A stretch of 64,000 nt of DNA from Pseudomonadota bacterium (GTDB lineage: Bacteria > Pseudomonadota > Gammaproteobacteria > Steroidobacterales > Steroidobacteraceae): positions 17,888-81,887 of the forward strand of contig JAJZDX010000021.1 of the NCBI GenBank assembly GCA_021805865.1, given 5' to 3'. This document shows, one piece after another, positions 28,246 to 37,154 of the stretch; position 1 is the stretch's first letter; each line of letters opens with the position of its first letter. The notes beneath the pieces are model-generated. The model saw only the letters and a program-made list of their open reading frames with translations, did not search any database and was not told where the DNA came from. A program made the position numbers and the translations under genes.

Positions 28246-28976
28246 CCGGGCCGCCCAGAGCGATGTTGATGGCGGCCGGCCGCGGCGAGCGGCTGCGACC
28301 GATCACCGACACCCTGCCCAAGCCCCTGGTCGAGGTGGCGGGCAAGCCGCTGATCGCCTATCACCTGGAGGCGCTCGCCCGCGCCGGCGTCCGCGACGTA
28401 GTCGTCAATCTCTCGTGGCTGGGCGAGCGGATTCGTACGGCGTTGGGTGACGGTGAGCGCTATGGGTTGCGTATCGCCTACAGCGACGAAGGTCCGGAGC
28501 CGCTCGAGACCGGCGGTGGCATCTTTCGGGCACTGCCGCTGCTCGGGCCCGGGCCGTTCCTGGTCGTCAACGCCGATATCTGGACGAACATGGATTTCAG
28601 CCGTTGCAGGAATCTCGGCGGCGATGCGGATGCGTGTATCGTGCTTGCGCCCAATCCAATGCATCATCCGCGGGGCGACTTCGGTATCGATGAGGATGGG
28701 GTGGTGGTGGAGCGCGACGGCGACCGGTTCACCTATACGGGAATCGGTCTGTATCGCCCGGAATTCTTCGCCGGCTGCAGGCCGGGGAGGCTGCCGCTGC
28801 TGCCGCTGCTGAAGCGGGCGATCGCCGCGCGGCGCCTGCGCGGGGAAGTGTTCCGGGGCGAGTGGCACGATGCCGGCTCGCCCGAGCGTCTCGCCTGGCT
28901 GGATGCATATGTGCGCGCCGGACGCGGCGCCCCCGCCGGGGGCGAGACCCGGGAGGGACCGGGTAACCGCCGATAG
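28242..28976 (+). CDS. murU: N-acetylmuramate-1-phosphate uridylyltransferase MurU
   Basis: MurU joins UTP and MurNAc-alpha-1-phosphate to make UDP-MurNAc, completing the recycling shunt begun by AmgK. The 244-residue nucleotidyltransferase has the sugar-nucleotide signature AMLMAAGRGERLRPITDTLPKPL split over residues 7-29, then VVNADIWT carrying the metal-binding Asp, and LETGGGIFRALPLL. The GTG at 28242 overlaps the amgK stop by four bases (GTGA); an internal ATG at 28263 is less likely because it would clip the first strand. The alternative, a glucose-1-phosphate type transferase, is disfavoured by context. Confidence 0.9.
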   Translation: MTGPPRAMLMAAGRGERLRPITDTLPKPLVEVAGKPLIAYHLEALARAGVRDVVVNLSWLGERIRTALGDGERYGLRIAYSDEGPEPLETGGGIFRALPLLGPGPFLVVNADIWTNMDFSRCRNLGGDADACIVLAPNPMHHPRGDFGIDEDGVVVERDGDRFTYTGIGLYRPEFFAGCRPGRLPLLPLLKRAIAARRLRGEVFRGEWHDAGSPERLAWLDAYVRAGRGAPAGGETREGPGNRR

Positions 28977-29104
28977 CACGACGCAGCGGGCAACGGCCGC
29001 GGCATTTTCCAGGCCCTTTTGCCCCGGCGCCGGCGGTCCTCGCAGGCTCGCAGTAAATGTGCAGGGTCTTGCGGAATTCGCCTCGGCGATTTGCGCCGAT
29101 GAAT

Positions 29105-29134
29105 TAGACCCCTTGGCGCCCCGGACCGTACAAT
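29105..29134 (+). promoter_or_regulatory. Candidate lipA promoter
   Basis: TAGACC (29105-29110, 4 of 6) and TACAAT (29129-29134, 5 of 6) are 18 bases apart. The -10 box ends six bases before the lipA ATG, so transcription would start at or beside the start codon, and no ribosome site is present. The remainder of the 28977-29140 gap shows no gene or clear terminator. Confidence 0.45.
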
Positions 29135-29140
29135 ACGACC

Positions 29141-30166
29141 ATGCCCGGTCTCAAAGACATCCCGGTGGTTGCGGAATCCGCTCCCGCCCGCAGCGGTCAG
29201 AAATATGTTACGCCTCAGGGGTTTACGGCCATCCGGGACGGTATAAAGGCCGCCGCCGGTGTCCCCTCGGCCCCGCGCAAGCCCTCCTGGCTGCGGGCCC
29301 GCGCTCCCTCGGGCGCAGGGTTCCAGTCCGTGAAGGGCATCGTCAAGGAGCACCGCCTCGCCACGGTGTGCGAGGAGGCCAAGTGCCCGAATATCGGCGA
29401 ATGCTGGAATGCCGGCACCGCCACCATCATGCTCATGGGAGCGGTGTGCACGCGCGCCTGCCGCTTCTGCTCGGTCGACACCGGCAATCCGCGCGGCTGG
29501 CTGGACCCGGACGAGCCCGAGAACGCCGCCCGGACCGTGCAGTTGATGAAGCTGAAGTACGTTGTGTTGACTTCGGTCGATCGCGACGATCTTTCGGACG
29601 GCGGTGCCGCTCACTATGCCGCCTGCATCCGCGCGGTCAAGCATCGCAATCCCGGCACGGCGGTCGAAGCGCTGACGCCGGACTTCCAGGGCGTGCTCGC
29701 GCACGTGCAGACCGTGGTCGACTCGGGCTTGGAGGTGTTCGCACAGAATATCGAGACCGTACGACGTCTGACTTACCCGGTGCGAGATCCGCGCGCGGGC
29801 TACGCTCGCACGCTCGAGGTGCTTGCGCACGGCAAGCGCTGCCGGCCCGACGTGCTGACCAAGAGCAGTCTGATGCTGGGCCTGGGCGAGACGGACGAGG
29901 AGATCGACGAAACGCTCCGGGACCTGCGTGCGGCCCGTGTCGATATCGTCACCCTCGGTCAGTACCTTCGTCCCACGGTGAACCATCTGCCGGTGCGGCG
30001 CTTCGTCACTCCCGCGCAGTTCGATCGCTACCGCGAGAGCGCCCTGAAGTTGGGGTTCCTCGAGTGTGTCTCAGGACCCCTGGTTCGATCCAGCTACCGC
30101 GCCGAGCAGGCGCTCAATCGCAACAACGCCGGGATCGACAACTCTCGTCTCGCGGCCGCGGAGTAG
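29141..30166 (+). CDS. lipA: Lipoyl synthase
   Basis: LipA is a radical-SAM enzyme that inserts two sulfur atoms into octanoyl groups on carrier proteins to make lipoate. The 341-residue protein carries both iron-sulfur motifs: the auxiliary cluster Cys77, Cys82 and Cys88 ([13 protein letters not shown]) and the radical-SAM CxxxCxxC at Cys103, Cys107 and Cys110 (CTRACRFC). The C-terminal RSSYR, whose Ser binds the auxiliary cluster, is present near 311-315. It is followed by lipB after three bases, the reverse of the usual lipB-lipA order. It may be translated from a leaderless mRNA. Confidence 0.97.
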   Translation: MPGLKDIPVVAESAPARSGQKYVTPQGFTAIRDGIKAAAGVPSAPRKPSWLRARAPSGAGFQSVKGIVKEHRLATVCEEAKCPNIGECWNAGTATIMLMGAVCTRACRFCSVDTGNPRGWLDPDEPENAARTVQLMKLKYVVLTSVDRDDLSDGGAAHYAACIRAVKHRNPGTAVEALTPDFQGVLAHVQTVVDSGLEVFAQNIETVRRLTYPVRDPRAGYARTLEVLAHGKRCRPDVLTKSSLMLGLGETDEEIDETLRDLRAARVDIVTLGQYLRPTVNHLPVRRFVTPAQFDRYRESALKLGFLECVSGPLVRSSYRAEQALNRNNAGIDNSRLAAAE

Positions 30167-30169
30167 GCG

Positions 30170-30880
30170 GTGCCTGCGGCCGCTCCGTGCGCAGTCCCTC
30201 CCGACCCGCACCCCGGGCGTGCGCCCGGCGAGGGCGCGCTCGCCGCCCCGGGCCCGATGCCGGCGCCGGTGGTGCGCCGCCTGGGCCTCAGCGAGTACGA
30301 GCCGTGCTGGCGGGCGATGCAGCGCTTCACCGACGAGCGCGGGTCGGAAACACCCGATGAGCTCTGGCTCCTCGAGCACCCCCCGCTGTTCACGCTCGGG
30401 ATGAATGCCAGCACGGCGCACGTGCTCGCGCCCGGCGACATTCCCATCGTGCAGATCGATCGGGGCGGTCAGGTCACCTACCACGGTCCGGGGCAGCTGG
30501 TGGTGTACCCGCTGGTGGACCTCAGGCGTGCGGGTCTCGGCGTGCGCGACCTGGTGACGGCGCTCGAGCAGAGCGTGATCGACTACGCGGCGACCTTGGG
30601 TATCGTCGCCGAATGCCGCCGTGGCGCTCCAGGAGTCTATGTGGAGGGGAAAAAGCTGGCGAGCGTCGGCATCCGGGTGCGCCGAGGCGCCAGCTACCAC
30701 GGCATCGCAATGAACGTGGTCAACGATCTCGAGCCGTTCAAGCGGATCAATCCCTGCGGCTATCCGGAGCTGGAGATGGTGAGGCTCGCCGACCTGTGCG
30801 GGGTCGGATCGGTCGCGGCGGCGCAGGAGGGGCTGGTGGCGCACCTGATGCGCCGCCTGTACGGAACGGGGGCTGCCTGA
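30170..30880 (+). CDS. lipB: Octanoyl-[acyl carrier protein]:protein octanoyltransferase
   Basis: LipB transfers octanoate from ACP to lipoyl domains, supplying the substrate of LipA. Family motifs are present: the RGGQVTYHGPGQLVVYPL block, GVYVEGKKLASVGIRVRRG with the catalytic Lys, SYHGIAMNVVNDL, and INPCGYPELEMVRL with the nucleophilic Cys. The GTG at 30170 has GGAG about eight bases upstream and gives 236 residues; its first 29 residues are Pro/Ala-rich and not conserved, so ATG 30257 (MPAPVVRRLG) is a serious alternative. It is co-directional with lipA and ends eight bases before the converging uxuB-type gene. Confidence 0.93.
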   Translation: MPAAAPCAVPPDPHPGRAPGEGALAAPGPMPAPVVRRLGLSEYEPCWRAMQRFTDERGSETPDELWLLEHPPLFTLGMNASTAHVLAPGDIPIVQIDRGGQVTYHGPGQLVVYPLVDLRRAGLGVRDLVTALEQSVIDYAATLGIVAECRRGAPGVYVEGKKLASVGIRVRRGASYHGIAMNVVNDLEPFKRINPCGYPELEMVRLADLCGVGSVAAAQEGLVAHLMRRLYGTGAA

Positions 30881-30887
30881 GCGGTGT

Positions 30888-32387
30888 TCAATCGGGCCTC
30901 AGAGCCGAAAGCACACCGCCCCCGGCGATGCGCTCGTACGCTTCGCCGACGGTTCGGAGAAATTCCGCGCTCTGCGCCAGGTCCGGCGGAAATACGCCCG
31001 GCAGCTCGAGAAACCCCGGCAAGTCATGGCGCGCATCGCCCGTTGCGCGCCGGCCGCAGGCGATGAGCCGGGTCTGCAGTGGATCGACGATCGGCGATCC
31101 AGCCAGGGCTCTGGTGCGCACGAACTGCATCCACGCGGCGATCGGCACGGCCAGCCGCTCGAGCGGTCGATGAGCTCCCAGCGCGTCGCTCATCGTCCCG
31201 AGGATGCGGATGGGCAGTTTCTGCGAGCCATCCCATGCGATCTGCGCAAGCAGATGGCGCATCGCTGGATTCTCGAAGCGCCGCAGGATCGAGCGGCGAT
31301 AGCCGGCAAGCTCCCCGCGGCGCGCCGCGGGGAGCGTCGGCTCGATGTCCTGCTCCATCAGCTGCTCGATGAACGCGCGCAGTCCCGGGTGCGCCACGGC
31401 CTGCGCCACCGACTCGATTCCGGCCAGCAGGCCGACGTAGGCGAGCGTTGAATGGGCGCCGTTGAGCAGCCGAAGCTTGGCCCGCTCGTACGTCGCAACA
31501 TCCCGGCTCATCGTCACGCCGACCGAAGCCCAGTCCGGCTGTCCGGCGCAGTCCGTTTCCTCCACGACCCATTGCACGAACCGCTCGCGCTGGACGGGCC
31601 ACTCGTCGCGCATCCCGAGCCTTTGCGCGACACGCTCGCGCAGCGCGGCGTCCGTCGCCGGCGTAATGCTGTCGACCATGGTTCTCGGGAAGCGCGCTTG
31701 CGCCTCGATCCATCCGGCCAGAGCGTGGTCACGGCGCGCGGCGAAGGCGAGCACGGCGTTGCGCAGCTTCGCGCCGTTCTCGGAGAGGTTGTCGCAGCAG
31801 ACCATCAGGAAGGGCGCCAGTCCCCGCTCGCGCCGCAGCGCAAGTCCCTGCACGAGCCACCCGATCAGGCTGCGCGGTGTCTCGGGCCGGCTCAGGTCGT
31901 GGCGGATGTCCGGATGATCGAAATCGAGGCCGCCGGCGCCATCGAGGCAGTAGCCTTTCTCGGTGACCGTCATGGTGACGAGCGAGGTGCCGGGCGCGCT
32001 CAAGCGGCGGCTGACCGCCGCCGGGTCCTCGGCGGCCACGAGCAGCTCGCGGATCGCCCCCACCACGCTCAAGGTGGGCGCCGCGTCGAGCTGCAGCAGC
32101 GTGTACAGCCCGTCCTGCGGCTGCAGCGCCTCCCGGACCCGCGAGGCTCTCAAAGACACCGCGCAGATGGCCCGGTGCGCGTCGTGCTCGAGAAGCCGGT
32201 CGAAGTAGAACGCCTGGTGCGCCCGATGGAAGGCGCCGGGCCCGAAGTGCACTGTGCCGATACGCGTGCCCGCCCGGTCGTAGTTGGGTCGCGGCACGCC
32301 CCCGGGCACCTGCGCCAGCGTCCGCTCGCTCAGTCTCCGGGTCTTCTCCGGCTCGCTCGCATCGACTCGCGCACGCGAAGTCTGCAT
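30888..32387 (-). CDS. uxuB: Mannitol-dehydrogenase-family oxidoreductase, probably fructuronate reductase
   Basis: This 499-residue polyol dehydrogenase is NAD(P)-dependent. Family landmarks are the nucleotide-binding VHFGPGAFHRAHQAFYFD, the MTVTEKGYCLDG strand, CCDNLSENGAKLRNAV, the MVDSITPATD motif, and the catalytic Lys in YERAKLRLLNGAHSTLAY. The family includes mannitol 2-dehydrogenase, fructuronate reductase and tagaturonate-type enzymes. The divergent neighbour is uxaC, which makes fructuronate from glucuronate, so fructuronate reductase to mannonate is the best call. ATG 32387 is preferred over an upstream TTG. A mannonate dehydratase is not in the window. Confidence 0.78.
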   Translation of the reverse strand: MQTSRARVDASEPEKTRRLSERTLAQVPGGVPRPNYDRAGTRIGTVHFGPGAFHRAHQAFYFDRLLEHDAHRAICAVSLRASRVREALQPQDGLYTLLQLDAAPTLSVVGAIRELLVAAEDPAAVSRRLSAPGTSLVTMTVTEKGYCLDGAGGLDFDHPDIRHDLSRPETPRSLIGWLVQGLALRRERGLAPFLMVCCDNLSENGAKLRNAVLAFAARRDHALAGWIEAQARFPRTMVDSITPATDAALRERVAQRLGMRDEWPVQRERFVQWVVEETDCAGQPDWASVGVTMSRDVATYERAKLRLLNGAHSTLAYVGLLAGIESVAQAVAHPGLRAFIEQLMEQDIEPTLPAARRGELAGYRRSILRRFENPAMRHLLAQIAWDGSQKLPIRILGTMSDALGAHRPLERLAVPIAAWMQFVRTRALAGSPIVDPLQTRLIACGRRATGDARHDLPGFLELPGVFPPDLAQSAEFLRTVGEAYERIAGGGVLSALRPD

Positions 32388-32466
32388 CCGGCTGCCTGTC
32401 TCATCCGATCTCAAGAACGGTGCTCTCCGGGAGGCGGCGGTGGCGCACGAGCGGCCAGGCGCCGCA

Positions 32467-32496
32467 TTGCGAGGAATGGTACCGCTACCTTACAAT
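32467..32496 (+). promoter_or_regulatory. Candidate uxaC promoter
   Basis: TTGCGA (32467-32472, 4 of 6) and TACAAT (32491-32496, 5 of 6) are 18 bases apart. The -10 box ends six bases before the uxaC ATG, leaving little or no leader, and there is no ribosome site. Confidence 0.5.
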
Positions 32497-32502
32497 CCTG
32501 TC

Positions 32503-33915
32503 ATGCCGAAGCCGCTCATTCTGCATCCTGATCGGCTTTTCCCGTCCGACCACACCATGCGCGCCGTGGCACGCTCGCTCTACGCGGGCGTGCGGGATCT
32601 GCCGATCGTGAGTCCGCACGGCCACACTGATCCGGCCTGGTTCGCATACGATGAGCCTTTCGAGAACGCGGTGCAGCTGCTGCTTGCGCCCGACCACTAC
32701 CTCTACCGCATGCTCTACAGTCAGGGCGTGCCGCTCGATCGGTTGGGTGTTGCATCCCGGCGTGGATCGGCACCGGTCGAGCCGCGTGAGGCGTGGAGGC
32801 AGTTTGCCAGCCGGTACTCCTTGTTTCGTGGGACGCCCTCGGCTCTCTGGCTCGACCAGGTGTTCGCGGACGTGTTCGGTCTTACGGTCCGCCTGGAGGC
32901 CGATACCGCTGACGAGTATTTCGATTCGATCGGCGCGGCCCTCCGGCGCCCCGCCTTCAGGCCGCGTGCGCTCTTCGAGCGCTTCAACATCGAAGTATTG
33001 GCGACGACCGAGGGCCCGACCGAGGCTCTCGAAGCTCACGCGGCCATTCGGCGCAGCGGCTGGCCCGGTCGAGTCATCAGCACCTACCGGCCGGACCCGG
33101 TGATCGATCCGCAGCACGCGCATTTCCGCCAAGCGCTCGGGCAATTCGCCGCGATGACGGGCGAGGATGTCCATGCATGGCACGGCTACCTCGCGGCGCA
33201 CAGGCGCCGCCGGGCGGCTTTCGCGCTTCTCGGCGCCACCGCGACGGATCACGGCCATCCCACGTCGGCCACCGCGGACCTGTCGGACCGCGAGGCGCAG
33301 GGGCTGTTCGGGAAGGTCGTCTGCGGGCGCTTCACCCCCGCCGAAGCCGAGCTCTTTCGCGCCCAGATGCTGACGGAGATGGCCCGGATGAGCATCGACG
33401 ACGGACTGGTGATGCAGATCCATCCAGGCGCCTTCCGGAACCACAACCGCGCGCTGTTCGAAAGCCACGGCCCCGACAAGGGGGCGGATATCCCGCAGCC
33501 GACCGATTATGTGCGTGCGTTGAAACCGCTGCTCGACCGCTTCGGCAACGATCCGCGGCTCTCGGTGATCCTCTTCACGCTCGATGAGTCGGCCTACAGT
33601 CGGGAGCTCGCGCCGCTCGCCGGCCACTACCCGGCCTTGAAGCTCGGGCCCGCCTGGTGGTTCCACGACAGTCCGGAGGGCATGCGGCGCTTCCGGGAGC
33701 TGACCACCGAGACGGCCGGCTTCTACAATACCGTGGGCTTCAATGACGACACGCGCGCCTTCCTCTCGATTCCCGCGCGCCATGACGTGGCAAGGCGCAT
33801 CGACTGCGCTTTTCTGGCGCGCCTCGTCACCGAGCATCGTCTGGCCGAGGACGAGGCTGCCGAGACCGCCGCCGATCTCGCCTACCACCTGGCCAAGCGC
33901 GCGTATCGGCTGTGA
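32503..33915 (+). CDS. uxaC: Glucuronate (uronate) isomerase
   Basis: UxaC isomerises glucuronate to fructuronate, and galacturonate to tagaturonate, the entry step of hexuronate catabolism. The 470-residue length fits the family. The amidohydrolase-like metal site is suggested by SPHGHTDPAWF near residues 36-46; other conserved parts are the FNIEVLATTEGPTEAL strand, VMQIHPGAFRNHN (His), and the LGPAWWFHDSPEGM block. The chosen start, MPKPLILHPDRLF, follows the best promoter match; the upstream open frame is antisense to the divergent gene. It converges with ybeD. Confidence 0.93.
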   Translation: MPKPLILHPDRLFPSDHTMRAVARSLYAGVRDLPIVSPHGHTDPAWFAYDEPFENAVQLLLAPDHYLYRMLYSQGVPLDRLGVASRRGSAPVEPREAWRQFASRYSLFRGTPSALWLDQVFADVFGLTVRLEADTADEYFDSIGAALRRPAFRPRALFERFNIEVLATTEGPTEALEAHAAIRRSGWPGRVISTYRPDPVIDPQHAHFRQALGQFAAMTGEDVHAWHGYLAAHRRRRAAFALLGATATDHGHPTSATADLSDREAQGLFGKVVCGRFTPAEAELFRAQMLTEMARMSIDDGLVMQIHPGAFRNHNRALFESHGPDKGADIPQPTDYVRALKPLLDRFGNDPRLSVILFTLDESAYSRELAPLAGHYPALKLGPAWWFHDSPEGMRRFRELTTETAGFYNTVGFNDDTRAFLSIPARHDVARRIDCAFLARLVTEHRLAEDEAAETAADLAYHLAKRAYRL

Positions 33916-33943
33916 GCGCCGCGGCTTCGCCGTGCCGACCCAT

Positions 33944-34207
33944 TCAGAGCAACATCATCACGCCCGGACAGGTTTTGAGTTCGGCGGTGAGCGCCTCGAC
34001 CTGCTCGCGGCTCTCTGCGAAGATGGTGTAGGAGATCGACAGGAAGTTGCCGTTGCCGCTCAGTCGCTCGCTGACGCGCTCGGCCTCGAGGGCCGGCGCG
34101 TGGCGCAGCACGATGGCATGCACCCGGGCGCGGAACCCGTCGCAGGGGCGGCCGATCACCTTGATCGGATACTCCGCCGGGAATGTCAGCAGCGGCTCGC
34201 TTACCAC
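33944..34207 (-). CDS. ybeD: DUF493 family protein YbeD
   Basis: This small protein of 87 residues, starting at GTG 34207, belongs to the YbeD/DUF493 family, a ferredoxin-like fold related to ACT regulatory domains. It is usually found between dacA and lipB. The sequence FPAEYPIKVIGRP, the SGNGNFLSISYTIFAES core and the C-terminal CPGVMMLL are characteristic. The start overlaps the upstream aminotransferase stop by seven bases, and AGGG stands about eight bases before the GTG. Automated calls may miss it, because the longer frame begins inside the preceding gene. Its role is unknown; allosteric control of lipoate or wall enzymes has been suggested from context only. Confidence 0.88.
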   Translation of the reverse strand: MVSEPLLTFPAEYPIKVIGRPCDGFRARVHAIVLRHAPALEAERVSERLSGNGNFLSISYTIFAESREQVEALTAELKTCPGVMMLL

Positions 34208-35079
34208 GGCTTGCCCTGAAGCTCGCGCTTCCAGCGCTGGAATTCCTCGTAAACGCGGCGCCACAAGACCCCGGGCCGGCCCCCGCCCACGGGGCGGCCG
34301 TCGAGGCTCGACACCGGCTGCACCTCGCGCGTGGCGGCCGAGATCCAGATCTCCTCGGCGCCGCGCAACTCCGTCTCGCTGACGGGAGCCGCGCGCCACG
34401 GTATGCCGATGCGCGCCGCCAGCTCCTCCACCACGGTGCGTGTGGTGCTGGGGAGGATTTCCCGCGAGTTCGGCGGGGTGCGCAGCTCGCCTCCGATGAC
34501 GGCGTGCACCGCGGAGGCGGAGGCGTCGGTCAGCTGTCCGTCGCGCAACAGGATGGTCTCCGCCGCGCCGGCATCCACCGCCAGCTGGCGCAGCAGCACA
34601 TTGGCGAGCAGGGCGGTCGATTTGATGTCGCAGCGAGCCCAGCGCGTGTCGGCGGCGGTGACGCAGGCGAGTCCTTTCTCCAATACCGTGGAGGGGATCG
34701 CCGGCAGCGGGCACGAGAAGGCGAAAACGGTGCGTGGGACTTCCGGAAGCGGAGCGTGATTGCGGCCGCGCTCCGCCCCCCGGGTCACCTGCCAGTACAG
34801 GTACTGGTCGCCACCGCCATCGCCACTGCGCTCGATGAGCGAGGAGAAGATCTCCCGCCACTGCTCTCTCGAGAGCGGATCGCCCATGCGCAGCTCGGCG
34901 AGGCTGCGTGTCAAGCGGTTGCAGTGCGCCTCCAGGCGAAACGGCCTGCCGCCGTAGACCGGCATCACCTCGTAAGCGCCATCGCCGAAAAGAAACCCCC
35001 GGTCGAGCGGCGAGACGCGCGCCTCGCCGATCGGCAGATAGTCGCCGTTCAGGTAGCAGGTCGGGAATGGAGCGGCCAT
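34201..35079 (-). CDS. D-amino acid aminotransferase (class IV PLP enzyme)
   Basis: This fold-type IV aminotransferase probably interconverts D-alanine and D-glutamate or related D-amino acids. The 292-residue protein starts YLNGDYLPIGEARVSPLDRGFLFGDGAYEV, the usual DAT/ilvE beginning (shown here across residues 9-38). The PLP Lys is Lys153 in RCDIKSTALLANVL, and EIWISAATREVQPV binds the cofactor phosphate. Placed between dacA and ybeD in a peptidoglycan block, it may supply D-glutamate or D-alanine to the wall. Branched-chain aminotransferase or aminodeoxychorismate lyase activity cannot be excluded by eye, but the neighbourhood favours DAT. Confidence 0.85.
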   Translation of the reverse strand: MAAPFPTCYLNGDYLPIGEARVSPLDRGFLFGDGAYEVMPVYGGRPFRLEAHCNRLTRSLAELRMGDPLSREQWREIFSSLIERSGDGGGDQYLYWQVTRGAERGRNHAPLPEVPRTVFAFSCPLPAIPSTVLEKGLACVTAADTRWARCDIKSTALLANVLLRQLAVDAGAAETILLRDGQLTDASASAVHAVIGGELRTPPNSREILPSTTRTVVEELAARIGIPWRAAPVSETELRGAEEIWISAATREVQPVSSLDGRPVGGGRPGVLWRRVYEEFQRWKRELQGKPW

Positions 35080-35110
35080 GTGACCCTGTTCGCCGTGGTA
35101 TCGAACCGGG

Positions 35111-36268
35111 CTACGCGTGCAGGAACCACAGCCGTACCGCGTCGCTCATCCGCGTGAACAGGCCTCCCTCGGGCACGGGCGCAAGCGTCACGAGCGGCAC
35201 GCTGTCGATGCTGCGACCGGCGCTGTTCGTGACGATGAGCGTGCCGACATCCGCGCCGGCGGCGATGGGCGCGACCAGCGGCCAATGGTTCCACTCGATA
35301 TGCGTGCGCAGCGCGTTGTGCCCGCGCAGCACGGTGAGCTCGACAGTGCGCGCCGGACCGACCGGGGCGTAGCCGGCGGCGGATTCGTAGACTCGCGGCC
35401 TGGACAGGATCTCGCGCGCGGCCGCGACTTTCTCGTTCTTGAAGAAATTGTAGCCGTAGGTGATGAGTGCCTGGCTGTCATTGACCCGAGCGTCCCAGCT
35501 CGGCGTCTTCAGCACGACCGACACCAGACGCATTCCCTTGCGATCGGCGTAGATGATCATGCAGTAGCCGGCGGCTTTCGTGTAGCCGGTCTTCATGCCC
35601 TTCACATACGGATCGGTCCACAGCAGCGTCACGCGGTTGCGCTGCGTGATGTGGTCCCAGGTGAACTTCTTGATCTTGAAGATGAAGCGGTACTGCGGGA
35701 AATCGCGGATCAGATCCATGCTGAGCTTGGCGAGATCGCGCGCGGTCGTATAGTGATCGGGAACCGGCAGGCCATCGACGTCCTCGTAGTGAGTCGAGTG
35801 CAGACCGAGGCGCCGGGCATACTCGTTCATGAGCGAGACGAAGCCTGCGCGGGTGCCGCCGATCTTCTGGGCAAGCGCCACGGTGGCGTCGTTGCCCGAG
35901 TCGACGATGATGCCCTTCAGCAGATTGAGTACGGACACCTCGGAGCCGGGGTTGACGAACATGCGCGAGCCGCCCGTACGCCATGCGGCGTTGCTGATCA
36001 ACACGGGGGTGTCGAGCGAGAGCTGCCCGCTCTTGAGCGCGGAGAAGGCGATGTACACGGCCATGAGCTTCGTCAGGCTCGCCATCGGCATCTTCTCGTC
36101 CGGGTTTTTCGCCGCGAGCACCTGGCCGGTATTGACGTCGACCAGCATGTAGGAGTGCGCGTTCAGCGGCGGCGGCGGCGGCGGCGGCACGGCAGCGCGG
36201 GCCGGAATGAGCGCGGTCAGGCCGGGCAGCAGCGCCGCTATTGCGGCCAGGACGGATGGGCGGGACAT
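35111..36268 (-). CDS. dacA: D-alanyl-D-alanine carboxypeptidase (PBP5/6 type)
   Basis: This enzyme trims the terminal D-Ala from peptidoglycan pentapeptides and so limits cross-linking. The 385-residue protein has a signal peptide (MSRPSVLAAIAALLPGLTAL, cleaved near ARA), a proline run, then the three penicillin-binding motifs: S64LTK67, S124GN and K226TG. The C-terminus (GGLFTRMSDAVRLWFLHA) is an amphipathic helix like the membrane anchor of PBP5. GGAGG precedes the ATG by about 11 bases. It lies between rlpA and the DAT gene, all on the same strand. Confidence 0.95.
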   Translation of the reverse strand: MSRPSVLAAIAALLPGLTALIPARAAVPPPPPPPLNAHSYMLVDVNTGQVLAAKNPDEKMPMASLTKLMAVYIAFSALKSGQLSLDTPVLISNAAWRTGGSRMFVNPGSEVSVLNLLKGIIVDSGNDATVALAQKIGGTRAGFVSLMNEYARRLGLHSTHYEDVDGLPVPDHYTTARDLAKLSMDLIRDFPQYRFIFKIKKFTWDHITQRNRVTLLWTDPYVKGMKTGYTKAAGYCMIIYADRKGMRLVSVVLKTPSWDARVNDSQALITYGYNFFKNEKVAAAREILSRPRVYESAAGYAPVGPARTVELTVLRGHNALRTHIEWNHWPLVAPIAAGADVGTLIVTNSAGRSIDSVPLVTLAPVPEGGLFTRMSDAVRLWFLHA

Positions 36269-36355
36269 GTTAGAGATTCCTCCGTTGCAGGTGGTGCGGC
36301 GAGAGCGCAAGGTTAAGAGTGCGCTCGGGTCGGATAGTTCTTTGCGCGGCAAGAC

Positions 36356-37153
36356 TCACGGTTTCACCAGCCAGGCACCGGGATAGCCGAGCGCCGCGAG
36401 CCGGGCGGCGAGCCGGTCGTACTGCGGCACGCTGCCCACCGGGCCCACTCGCACCCGGTACAGCCGGCCTCCGGTGACCGCCGGGGACAGGATGAAGACA
36501 TTCGACATCCCGGCGGCGTGCAGTCTCGCGAGCACCCGCTCGGCGTTGGCGGGCACGGCGAAGGCGCCCACCTGGACATAAAGCATCGGGGATGGATGCT
36601 CCGAGGCGCTCGTGAGCACATCGGGATTGCCGGGCGTGATGGCCCGCACCTCGACGAGCGCGGTGCCGGTGGCGAGCATGCCGAGCTTGGCGGCGGCCAG
36701 ATAGGACAGATCGATGAGCCGGTGCGCCACGAACGGGCCGCGGTCGTTGACCTTCACAATGACGCTGCGGCCGTTGGCGAGGTCGGTGACGCGCACAAAG
36801 GTTGGTAACGGCAGAACCTTGTTGGCAGCGGTCATGGCGTACATATTGTAGCGGTCGCCGTCGGCGGTGTACCTGCCGTCGGAGTTTGCCCCGTACCACG
36901 AAGCCACGCCGATGACGTCATAACCGGCTGCGCTGGCCCGCACGTAATAGCGTTTCCCGTCCACGTCGTAGAAGGGCGGATTGCCCCGGGGCGCGGGCGG
37001 CAGATAGCGCGGGGCTGGATTCGGAATCGAGCGCCAGTCCTTGGGCAGGGGCGGAAGGCCGGCGATGGGGCTCGTCCGCGGATGTCGCGTCGTGGCGCAG
37101 CCGCCCAGCAGGGCCGCGATGGCAGCCGCGCCGAGGAGCGCCGCTACCCTCAC
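36356..37153 (-). CDS. rlpA: RlpA-family septal lipoprotein with SPOR domain, active-site residues replaced
   Basis: RlpA is an outer-membrane lipoprotein that binds denuded septal glycan; in Pseudomonas it is a lytic transglycosylase. The 265-residue protein has a lipobox (LLGGC, Cys19), a double-psi beta-barrel domain (about 80-165, GVASWYGANSDGRYTADGD ... VNDRGPF) and a C-terminal SPOR domain (about 190-265, YVQVGAFAVPANAERVLARL). By alignment on fixed spacing, catalytic Glu120 and His131 of the Pseudomonas protein are Asp100 and Asn111 here, while Asp157 is kept as Asp137. The enzyme may thus be inactive and serve structurally. Position after mltB is standard. Confidence 0.92.
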   Translation of the reverse strand: MRVAALLGAAAIAALLGGCATTRHPRTSPIAGLPPLPKDWRSIPNPAPRYLPPAPRGNPPFYDVDGKRYYVRASAAGYDVIGVASWYGANSDGRYTADGDRYNMYAMTAANKVLPLPTFVRVTDLANGRSVIVKVNDRGPFVAHRLIDLSYLAAAKLGMLATGTALVEVRAITPGNPDVLTSASEHPSPMLYVQVGAFAVPANAERVLARLHAAGMSNVFILSPAVTGGRLYRVRVGPVGSVPQYDRLAARLAALGYPGAWLVKP

Positions 37154-37154
37154 C

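Noticed and set aside
33944..34861. A 305-codon version of ybeD
   Set aside because: Only the last 87 codons match DUF493; the rest lies in the aminotransferase gene in another frame. I used GTG 34207 instead.
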